A stretch of DNA of 64,000 nt, from assembly GCA_021399445.1 (NCBI GenBank), contig JAJTUQ010000005.1, positions 4,030,001 to 4,094,000 of the forward strand, in the 5' to 3' direction. Below the pieces are notes generated by a model that worked only from the letters and a program-made list of their open reading frames with translations, made no database searches and was not told the origin of the DNA. A program made the translations under genes and the position numbers. The DNA comes from Xylogone sp. PMI_703. Its lineage: Eukaryota > Ascomycota > Leotiomycetes. Below, one piece after another: positions 36,140 through 47,087 of the stretch (within the stretch, counting starts at the first letter, position 1; the number at the start of each line of letters is the position of its first letter).

Positions 36140-39100
36140 GAAGAATGGGCTGGAGCTCTACGGGAAGATCCTGTCAGGGCCGCGGCCTGTGGTGCACTGG
36201 ACGCTCACCACAAAACCAGCGGAGGCGGTCGCGAAGGCCGCTGTCTCTTCCCTCTTCTCTCGTCAGGGACACACCGCGCAACCACACTGTGTTGTATCGC
36301 TGCAGATGCAGCCTCCCCCAATAATCAGCGAGTCGGCGGCCGCAAGCTCTCTTCCGAGACAAATGGTGCTTGTACTGTATTGCGAGGCTGCTTGAGGCGT
36401 CTCCCTGTCAAACAAGCGCGGGAGCAGCCGTCACTGTCCCTGACGACGTCGCCCAGGCCAGGACCAAAATATGATGCTCAATGGTGGTAATCAGTCCGTC
36501 AACTCCCACCCAGACCGAGGCTGCGAGATGGGCAAGCTGTGAAGCATCTGTTGGATTTGCCCGGTAGCCCCATCTTCTCGAGGCCTGGCCGACGGTAAGA
36601 TGGCCCATCAGGCGACCAGATTCTCGGCCCATGCGTGCTTAGTGATCTCGATGTTCTCGACGCTCGCGATGCTCACCTCATCACCGTCATAGTTCGTGGC
36701 TGCTAAAGCGCACTCGGCCTGGGGACCACGAGCAGCCGGCTATGCTCGCTCCCACTCGGCCCATCATGATCAGAAGGGCAAGCGCTGAGCCGACCTCTCA
36801 CCGGGTCGGCCACCGTCCTTGGTACATCGTCCTGATCATCGTTCCAGGTCCCTGCGGTCAGCAACGCTTGCACCAAAGCTACAATGCCGATACCGTACTG
36901 CATACGGAGGTACAGTATGTCCAAAGGCAAAACGACGAACACGCTGCTGCTTCTGCTTTGGGCCACCAGCTCGAGTAGACGCGGGAGGTGTGGCCATGCA
37001 GAAGGACGGCCAATCGTGCGTTTCGTGGGCATCAAGATCGCTGCTCTGCGTCATAGAGCAGCAGAGAGCAGTGCTTCGGTGGAGAAGTAGCGGCATTTCC
37101 TACAAAAGGGGGAGGACAGGAGGGGGCGAAAAGGGTCTCAACCCGAATATTGGAATCCGGGCCCTCATCTCAACCTACCGCATGCGGTCCGTTGCCCGTT
37201 GCGTCGCCCCTAGGAGTCAAACTGCATACCATTTGCCCGCAATCGTTTCCGGGACCTCCAGGCCCTGCTATCCGTCCGCTGGGAACCAGGCACCTCTCAA
37301 ATCCGAAATGGTGGGTAGGTAGAGACAACTGTCATACGTACTGTACCGTCTTGGTGCTGTCTTGGTGCTGCATTGCGACTGTGCAGGCCTGGAGCGCTTC
37401 TGTCTTGCTTTTCAACGCGATGTTGGGGTCGACTGCTAACCCGATGTAGCAGTGATGGCGTGTCCTTTGATACTGGTGGCGTCCACCAGCCATCACGGTT
37501 CCATCGTGGTTCTGTTACAGTTTCATTCCGACTTTTATGAATGCCCTTCTGGGCCTCTGTGAGTAGACGCGTGGATGATTCTGTCAGAATCATATTCCAG
37601 TTTCTGCGGTCAACCAGGCAGTAATAACGAGCCAATTACTTCTGAACCATGATTATTGTTACGAGTCAGGACTTGGGATAGTCATCTTCAACGCAACCGA
37701 TCTTGACAGAGTCAAGACATAGTATAAGGTCATCAATATGCTCTGGCTAAACCTTTGATTGTTCACCACGGTCTCCAGGCTCTAGGATCGGCATCCCAAA
37801 CACCTCTATGCGTTATACCCCAAGACTATTAGCCGCCGGGCAACAGGAAATATAGATGTAGCCATGCGATGTACAATTCTAGTCTCTGTAGTGAGCTCGC
37901 TTCTTCAGATATTGTAAAGTGGTGTCGGTAATATCTAGGTATCCAAGCCGACCGAATCTCGCACTGAGCTGTCATTTCTTTGGATAAAATCAACCGTTCA
38001 CCCTGAAATATTGACCGGACATGGACATGCCACAGAGTTAGTACTGGCATCTATGTGCAATGCATAACTGTCCCCTCCACACCACGGTCCCATAGAGCGA
38101 GACCCAGTTGTCTTTTGCTAAGGTGGCGAACAATTTATTACGAGACATATCACCAACCATTGCTTTCCCGGATGCATAATTGGTTATGCTGCATTCGGAG
38201 ACGGAATCATACAACATCCCCGGACAAAGTATAATATCGCACAGAGAGAAAGGTGAAATGTTTCTCCGGTTTGGCTCTATTGGTAGAACCCAGTCATTTG
38301 CTTCAAGTACCATATTAAGGAATTTTGAAAACCATTAACTGAGTTGATACAGTTTCAATCACTGGAAGTATACTTCCGATATTCTGTTTGTTCGGCTTAA
38401 GGAGAACCCCCTTGGTACCGATAATAATGTACTATAAATTGAACATACACTCTGGAAAAGGACAAACACGAATCAAGTCCCTGAAACAGGTTTTTTGGGC
38501 CATGGTAATACGCAAGATATTGATATGAAAGCCACGTGCAATCCACTACTTAGATGCGGTCCAACGTAGTATCAGAGGCACCGCAGGGAATGCATCGTAA
38601 ACCGCAGTTGAGCACCGCGCTTTTCTTCTTTCTCACGATTTTCCGTTAGCGCCATCGACTTGCCGCCCATCTTTGTAAGTCAAAAAAAACTTAGCAACGG
38701 CCCAGGAATTTTTTTCTGTTGTTAGCCGCGGATTTTCTCGATGTTAAGCCAATTAAACACGTAGTTATCCAGTAAGCATTCTCTCTAGATCTTCCAAAGC
38801 GGCTTGGGTTCATCTACTGCGATGTGCCGGCTTGGCATCAATGGCTGATTGATTTCCCTTGTGAGGATAGTTGAGGATAGTGAGTGATAGAGACATCGCT
38901 CATTCCCCGCAATCAGGGGACTGGATTGTAAGCAGGTTATCTCCGGGCTGCCAGATTCATAAGTGAACTCCGTGCTCAGGTCTCAAGTGTTGGTACTCCA
39001 CACTCCAAGTTGGGGCAATGCTCATTTGACTGGTGATCCGAGAGATCGTCCGAGAATCTGACATGCATCGCACTAGAAGCCCGGCAGTCAAAGAACACTC

Positions 39101-42100
39101 ATGCACAGCATCTCATAACCATTTGTAATCCTGCCGAGCGAAACCGCCGTCGGCGAGCTCTATCAATGTTCGCGAATGTAGGCTCGTATCTCACGCATTT
39201 GGCCGCAAACAACCTTGAACAATGCGCTTTCGCTCTTAAGAATACTGCTCTTTGGCGAATCACGACAGACTCCTGAACTTGGAGCCAAAGAACAAAGCCC
39301 ACCCAGCGGTGTGAGGCAATTTCTGACATTCCGGAACTTCGTCAAGGTCAGACATTGAGGGGGATGAATCCATGCTCCTGCTCAGGGGAGTCAGTCAGCC
39401 GCAAAGTGAAAGACTCCTCGTATGGTGAAAATGTTGCCTTAGCTAATCCTGCTGACGGGCCCGAGAGGAATGCCTCAGCAAGGCTAACCCTGACAGCCCG
39501 ACGCTCACCCTGGTTCCCAACCGGCTGGGAACATGTGTAATCACCATCGAGCAGGCTAAATATAGCTGAGGATTGAGGTTGTTGCTTACCAGGAGCGCCA
39601 TCTAAGGGCCCTCTGTTGAACGTCAGCAAAATGATTCATCGCGGACCTACAGGCCTACGAGAGGCCCCTTTGCTGTACCTAGGAAGGGGAAGGTATTCTC
39701 AATATCAGCATTATTGCCACAGCGCTGTAAAACTCCCAATCTGTGTGGGATCCGCCTCCACACCCGGACATCTACTGTAATTGCGCGGGGTGGGAATGAA
39801 GTGCCGGGGCAGGCGCATGCCAACTACCGTGTAGCCGCCCAGGTCGTTTCGCAACGCCCGGCCTGGTGGCGTAAGGTCATTTTGAGTGCTAGGTGGTGTG
39901 GTGGCACGCTTTCGCTCGACATACTTGCCAACATACGAAGCACCATAGTACCTACCATATCACAGTGTTGGAGAAGCAGGATGGGGTACATGTAAATCCA
40001 AGACAAATCCTCCATAGCTCGAGCGCTATTGCCTTTTCACAGTGCAGCGCACTCGAATCCTGGAGGGTTTCCCGGCCGATAGGCCCGGAACTCAGGTATA
40101 TCGATTCACTTGCTATCCAGTTAGTTTCCTGCATGCGTGCTGCACTCCTGGCTTTTGAATTAAAGCAGGCCCGCGCATTCCACTTCTGGCTAAGACTGCG
40201 GTTCAGAAAGAATGGATCATAATACCCCGCTGGCAATGTATGGAGATGTAAATGCAGACAAGGTCTGATTAATTACAACTCCAACTCGCTGCTTGATAAA
40301 AGTATTGAGCTGCAACGTAGTACCCATTTCCTGCACAGTGGTCAGGTATCATTGTTGGCAGTATGATACATGTAGGTGAACTGTAATGATTCCACGAGAA
40401 TCAGTAACGTAGATTTAAACAGCTTTCAATGCATATTCCACCCTTGGGGAGTGCAGGATCGTTGTAGCGGGCCGATGCCATCACTGTGCATCATAACCAA
40501 GCTGGTGGATAGCCGTCTCACATGTCACACCATCAGGAGATCTCGTTGGCCTCTCGGAAACATATTGCCGTCCTGTTCCGTAGAGAATCGAATTTGAACT
40601 GGTCCATGCTCTATCTGTAATGCGGTTAGATCTTCCAATAGCTACCACTCTACCGTTCTCCTGAACTCTTGGGATGGCTTACCTAAATTGTCTGACTTAG
40701 ATGGCTAAGTTATATATGGAAAGGTGCGTGCTACGGAGACACTCTACCCTGCTTATGCTAAGAACTATCACGATGTTCCTTGCTGCTGAAACGAGGACAC
40801 GTACGTGGTGGTGTGGCGAATATTCATCAGGAAGGAGATTGCCATGGTCATTTTCATGTGTCATTTGGCACCCTCAGTTGGCAAGCACAGCAACATAGAG
40901 TTACCACAGGATCCAAAGCATGAGAGCTAAACCATGTTGACGAACCCTTTGGTTATACAAGTTGCATCCAACAACATATTGATCTCTGAACTCGGTTTTG
41001 TCGCATCTATGGCTCTTTCTATAATATCCCTAATTGTTATGCTCACAAGCCAGCATTTCATAATGACGAAAGAGCAACCCAGATCGAAATCAACGTCCCA
41101 TAAACTAGTATGCATCATCCGGCCGAAATTATTTACCTTTCGATATTCTGGCCTCTCCGCTAGTATGATTTTGGTGTGAGTAGAGAGTTGCATTTTTGTT
41201 TCGACTCAGCCCATATGATCTGCTAGACGCTGGACACTTCGATAAGCAGTAAGGAGGTAGGTCTTCGGTGTCCCTGGCCGTAAAACACAAAACTACTATG
41301 CAGTATTAGAAATAAGCACAAGAAAGATGGTTGTTTGGTTCTCCATCTAGAGGCTGGAACACTAAATGAGATCACTTTCCTAAAGTCAAAGCTCAGAGAC
41401 GTCCTAATCTATTGCATATATCAGGATATTTGGAGGTGGCCAGCTTCAGGAAGCTGGGCGTTGATCCTGAATTCCAAGCCCTGATCGAATTTCGTCATAG
41501 AACCTGATACAAAAGAGTATTCTCAAAACTTTTATTGTGGATGATCAGCTTCAGCTGAATATTTCTCAAATTTATTCACAATGCCCAGGAGCCGGACTAA
41601 AGGAAATATCAGTATGGAATTCCATGATAAGGAGAGACTTTGACCCTGTCATAGCTATATCACCTTTCAACCTTAGACGCAACTTCGAGAAGAATGAGTT
41701 ATTCCCCACAGATCCAATAGCGTCATAACGTCTATTCGTATGACTAAACTCAAATTGGGTGACTGCCGTCTTGCTATCGTGTAAGGCACTATGTCACACA
41801 AAGACAAGAACTGTCTCAGCAACCCGGAATGATCTTCTTTCAAGGTCTGGAGCCTTCCAAGCAAATTTGTCAATATAGCGGCTGTGACACTTCGAACAAG
41901 CTACCGTTTCTTTTGTTCAGTAGCTAGAAAATATCGGCTATAGACACAAAGGAATCAGCATTTAGTATCATACTAATAATTAATATGAAAATAGCAGGCC
42001 TGAGCTATAATGAGGTCACTTCGCGTCTTTACACTCTATAACTAAACGAAACACATCCACTTACCCTCTTGTCACATTCAGGGTTAAAGTCGGGAGAGTG

Positions 42101-45100
42101 TCTCCCTGGCTAGTATGAACCTATGCTGTCTACTTGCTCGGTGTCAAGTAGTACGAGAGTTTATAAAAGTTTGTTGCGCTGAAACACCATCAATGAGCAT
42201 GATGGATTGGATAAATTCAAACTTGAATAGAGAAGCACCAACCATGATAAGAGTCACAATAGGCAAACACTAGTTCGCATCTTCTTTAAGACAACATGCG
42301 TCTAAAAAATGTGCTTCCAGTAGAGATGGAGAGAAGAGAAAAATCAATGATAATTTAAACTAAAGAGCGACTTAGTCTCCGCCAGTATCAGCCATTTACC
42401 TCATGCCTCAGAAAGTTGCCATTAAAGGGACCTATTCAAATATCTTACCTTGACTTATGTTGGATAATGGTGACTCAATCCGTGGATGTCAGTGTAAAAC
42501 CTTTACCAGTTCCATAAAGCATTGACCATATGGGGTGAGTACCCATAGGAAATAGAAGTATGACTGGAGATAGTTGGGGCGGAAATCATCATATTGGAGC
42601 AAGCCACTGAGCACGGTCTTCTGATGGGTCGTATCTTGTCCACTGATCGATAGGCGTTTGAGCTTGGACATGCATTGGCCAATGTTAAGGCAACACATAG
42701 AGTGCGAAAATGGTCGGTTGAGAGTTGTTTCTTTTGGGGGAGGGCGCTGAGATTGATGAGATGGCGCACAGCGGTGCATACTCGCGTTTGCAGATCCTAT
42801 CTGGCTTCCAGAAAGCGGGAAAGAGAAGGAGAAAGCTTTCTGTTGGATGATAGCAGGAGAAATTAAGGATAAATCTGCACCAAGATTCTAGTCCTTCGAC
42901 AAGCCTGAGCTTTCTTGTGGACTAAAGAGTGGTGACCTATTTGAGGCCTAGTCCGCCTCGAAAACGACCAACATGTTCCCATGATGGAAGTGGTGCTGAT
43001 AACTCTGTGCAGATTATCACCGCGTTGTATGCTGCACGTTGAACTCCTCGTAACGGTTCCACTTGACGACGACGCACGAAGGGGATGAGAGGAGGTTGAG
43101 GAGTCGTCTTCCCGCCAATAGGGTGTGTCCATAGCCTTGCATGGGTTGTAGCGACCAATCGTCGTTGCTCCAGTGCGGTTAACCCAGTGAGCCAGCCAGA
43201 CATGCATGAACATCAAGGGATTCAAATTTTGAGCTATCATTATTAAACGGTGCCATATCTCCTATGCAAAGCATGAATTTTACTCCGCTCAATCCGAGTC
43301 AACGAGCTGAGAGGGAGTGGTATTAATCCTGACTCGGACATGCGACCCGGACGCCTCTCTGAAACAAACTCCGCTTCTGTGCTTTGCTCAACAATTATCA
43401 ACTCTTGATTTAGGCGAAAGTCTGACGACAGGTCTTTACTCGGTGTGACAGAGCCAGGGCTTCCTGCATAGTGTCGTAAACAAATTTCAAGGCAATCTTG
43501 GAAGCTGCTCTCGCCCAGGAATAGGAGATCCGTTGTACAGTAAACGTATCCCTACGATTGAGCGGACTGAGAATGACAACGGAAAAGATGTAAACGTGGC
43601 GGTTGGATTAGGGTTAAATACTCACTGCCTTGTTCGATGCTTGAGTCGATTGATATCTTGTGGCTGCTACAAGGTTATATTCAAGGTAGATCCCAATAGG
43701 GGCTAGCTTTGATGTTTGTATGTACCATCTATCTAAGTCATATCTAGAGATATGCCCGTCATACACTCTTCTTTCTACCACATAGTAATGCGGTGCTTTT
43801 CATCCTGTTCGCTATTTTACAAGAATTCCTTTGCAGAGTATCAGTAGGAGCTGCTCTTGAGCGGTATTGATAACGGCTTTGCCGAATTGGCTCAAGATAA
43901 TATTGGAAATGGGAGGCCTCCCAAAAAAGAAAATAATTCTCGGGGAGCATTTTCATGCCCTAAGATGTCCATAGGAGCACTACTCGGTAGTCCCCATCCA
44001 TCACCACCTGCATGGACGCCCCGACACCCCTGTAGAGGATTTGCCAAAGAAAATCAGAAAAGTTTCTAGAAAGTTTTAATTCAAACCGCAATAGCCGATA
44101 CACCCTTTTTCTGTATCATATGTCTGCGCATCAGCAATCGAAGGAGCTCCTAACACTACAGAGGAACTGTTCAAGATCCGGTAGAAAACAGCACTGAGTC
44201 TGCACTCATGTTGGTACGAGACCAAGCCGCTCACTTTCTCTCTAGTCCTCTCCGCCTCTAATAAGGGGAGCGAGCCGATAGGTTGCCGTACCAACTCCTA
44301 TTTTATTGAAAGGCTAGTAGAAACTAGCAGCAAACAATTACTCATCGGGTTTAGGATGATGAGTGGGAAGTTGCCTATTAGGGTCACCGAACGTCAACAA
44401 AAATATCCGCGAGGAGATTGGATCCGGGGCTCTGGTCCGGTTGCCTAACGTAAATCGCCATTTCCAAGCAGAAGCGAGACCATAATGAGACCATGATAAG
44501 GTATGTAGATCCACTACTCAGTCTTGGGATGATTTATTCTTGGATAGGAGATCTATTGCCAAATAGCTGGGCTGTCGAGAGCGTCTTCCATCTTCCATGG
44601 CATTCTGTTAGACCGTTGGTATTTCTTCAAGAACGCCACGTAACAACACTATCGGCCTTCAGGCCCCTATTGTCTTCTCCTGGAGGAAGGAAGCACGCTG
44701 GCAGGGATCGCAGGGCGGCTGGGTTGTTGTGGTGCTGGTGCTACATCCCGACGCAGGGTATGAATCTAATCATGGTCCTTCATGTCCAGTCTAAAAGGAT
44801 AAGATTCTTCGTATGAAACGAAATGGCTTGTGCTGATGCCACGGAACCTACGGGGGAAGTGCAAACCCTAAACGGAGAGGCAATATTAACCCTCAAGATA
44901 TATGCTTTTAGGACTGAGCTGGACAGGGTATTTCAATTATTGACTTTTAGGATTCTTTTTCTCTGGTAGCAGCGTCTGGCATATTACCCTATTTGGCAGG
45001 GCTTTCGAAGTCAATGCTCAATCCACCAATATTGGAGAGTGTTCAAGTCCCATCTGAGACAGGATGGCCTCCCCTGGTATACTTTAACGTCGCCCAGCTC

Positions 45101-45303
45101 ACCAGACAGAGCATGGTGTGCTAGAATGCTCTGACAAGGGTGTGATCATGGTCCACACTACTTTCAACTTGGCTAACGCGCTTGCAATACACTGTTAGAA
45201 AGAAACTTATCAACTATGAGCGAGCTCTAAAAAGCTATAAAATAATGGATTCTCTCAGTCTTGTTTGTAATTGCCACACAATAATGAGAGTAAGAGACTT
45301 AAA

Positions 45304-46071
45304 ATGAATCCAAGACGTTCTAATTGGCACTGTAACGATGGCCATCGCCTTATATGGTTCGCATCTCAGGTTACATACCAAAGGCATAAGCGCGAATGTC
45401 ACGAGGATCCCAAACGCTGCAATTACTGTGGTGTTTACATCAGGCGAATTTCGAGGCTCAGGAGACATATTCAAAAGAAGCATTCTTCGGACGTAATACA
45501 TGGTGAGTACTGAGCTCTAGGGAGAGTTTTTTGGCACTTGACTAATAGGCCGGACTCCTGGTATCCCAGTAGGGTCATCGTCTGTGAATCCTCCAGTCTT
45601 TCTACAGATAAATCCTTATCAAAACTCTGGTAATTTGCAATTATTTGAACTACGGTCTTCGTAGCTAACTGAGTACTAGTCTCTCCCGATAGCGTTGGCT
45701 TGGATTATCAAAGCGCCCCTATTCAGACTGTGCCATTATGTTTTGGCTCAACAATTACATCGGAGATTCCTCTTCCAACTTACCAGATTCAGTCAAATAG
45801 TTCCTACGTGCCTCATACAGGTGCAACAACAGATAATACTTACCCTGCACCCTATAACGAAACCAATTCGGATGGTGATTTGGATAAGGGATTAGGAACC
45901 CCGGGCGCCGAAATTTCGACTATAAATGCAATCGATGAAGATAGTCAGTCACTAAGTGCCACCATTGATCAGGCTACGTATGTGGATACTACATCTGCCT
46001 TCTTTAGGCAGACTGAGGAAGACTATGGAGGTAGTCTATTTGCCATCCTAGAGCAGGATTGGCACCAGTGA
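45304..46071 (+). CDS. Small C2H2-type zinc finger protein
   Basis: This is a probable nucleic-acid-binding protein of 223 residues from exons 45304-45502, 45549-45629 and 45680-46071. The introns have GTGAGT and GTAATT donors, GACTAAT and GCTAACT branch-like strings, and consistent phase 1 joins. The second finger is canonical (C39, C42, H55, H60; CNYCGVYIRRISRLRRHIQKKH). A first finger around residues 10-32 looks damaged: after C10 the expected second cysteine is glycine (CNDGH). The rest is acidic and Ser/Thr/Gln/Tyr-rich, which would suit an activation region, ending with the hydrophobic-acidic stretch GGSLFAILEQDWHQ. A non-ATG frame extends upstream, so an additional 5' exon is possible. 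The specific role is unknown. Confidence 0.72.
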
Positions 46072-47087
46072 CTTGATTAGAGAGGGGCTAGGTTTTAGAT
46101 CTAATGCATAGGAATATAGATCTGTCTCTTTTTGCTTAGCTACGATGTTAGGGACTGTTTATGCATTTTTTCTGTTTCTGTTACAGTCGGTTTATACAGA
46201 AAGTTTTGGTACGATACCATTTTTCGAGTCGTTTGGCACGGACCCATGCTTGTGATGTCAAGAAACTCCACCGCGATAACCCTATCCTTCATTATGGGCG
46301 ATAGGTATGAGAACCCTTTGGCGACTTGAGAGATAAGAATAGTTTTGAGATATGGTCAAGCAGTGGAGGATCTGAATACCAAATTGGTCATATTCTTTAC
46401 ACAGTCTTTCCTTGGACAGGGTGATAGGAGTTTACGGTTAATTCTTGTAAGCACGATCATTCTTTAATAAACAATCATATTAGAATTCAATGCCGCTATT
46501 TTCTGTGATTATTGCGCATTTCCAGAGATGTTGAAGTGGTAAGTCAGCATATGCAAATTGAAGTGGAAGTCGCTTCTGGACTTGGGTTATCTGCTTTTAA
46601 CAAGCACCATTGGTGGTGGCTTTAGATGAGGAATAATTTTCCAGAGATACTCATGTACCAAAATCCTGGAATATCGAACACGAGGGAGGCAAATTGATTT
46701 GAAAGTTATATTCATACATAGGTGCATACGATAGTACCACGTATACGCGGAACCTCTTTTAAGCTAGCCAGGATTATGGAGCTGAACATGTGCGAGGCTC
46801 TATAAGAAGACTGGTTACCTACTTCGCTCTTTAGTTGCTTACTAATATTACTATGGAACAAATCTGGTCTCGTATTGAATCTAGAGGCAGTGCTACCTGA
46901 TGAAGGTTGATATATTGTTTTACAAGACTGTGAGGCGTAGTCGCCAAGTCTACTATGACTATGAGGTCAGATGAGTGCAGCCTAAAAACCTGTCTAATCT
47001 AATTATCCCCTAAATAGCTTAGAGAGTGAAAGACAAAGTCCCTGTCTACTGCTGGTAATATATCATGGATATGCGTTTCGCAGGCAG
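46072..47087. other. Convergent intergenic region
   Basis: About 1.0 kb lies between the 3' ends of the C2H2 gene (plus) and the RING/RS gene (minus). It is AT-rich and contains no supportable gene. The frame at 46,132-46,329 has no resemblance to a known family. Confidence 0.6.

Larger units (their letters stand above)
33023..45303. other. Gene-poor block of 12.3 kb upstream of velC
   Basis: This is the largest stretch without a supportable gene. Around 34.2-37.4 kb it is markedly GC-rich and contains many GTAC strings (34,805-34,860, 34,925-34,938, 35,240-35,253, 35,450-35,470, 36,891-36,917, 37,335-37,349) and short tandem repeats. From about 37.6 to 45.2 kb composition falls back to a lower GC level, with many short frames on both strands, none longer than about 125 codons and none of a family I know. 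Some of these might be remnants of decayed genes or elements, but I see no terminal repeats, transposase or reverse-transcriptase motifs. It may include a long velC control region or leader. Confidence 0.6.

Noticed and set aside
42863..43240. 125-codon minus-strand open frame with an overlapping 88-codon frame
   Set aside because: No family resemblance, no splice partner and no consistent codon pattern; similar frames occur by chance in the block.
45000..45060. tRNA-like T-loop string (GTTCAAGTC)
   Set aside because: The flanking bases do not form a five-base-pair T stem, and no acceptor or D arm could be folded upstream.
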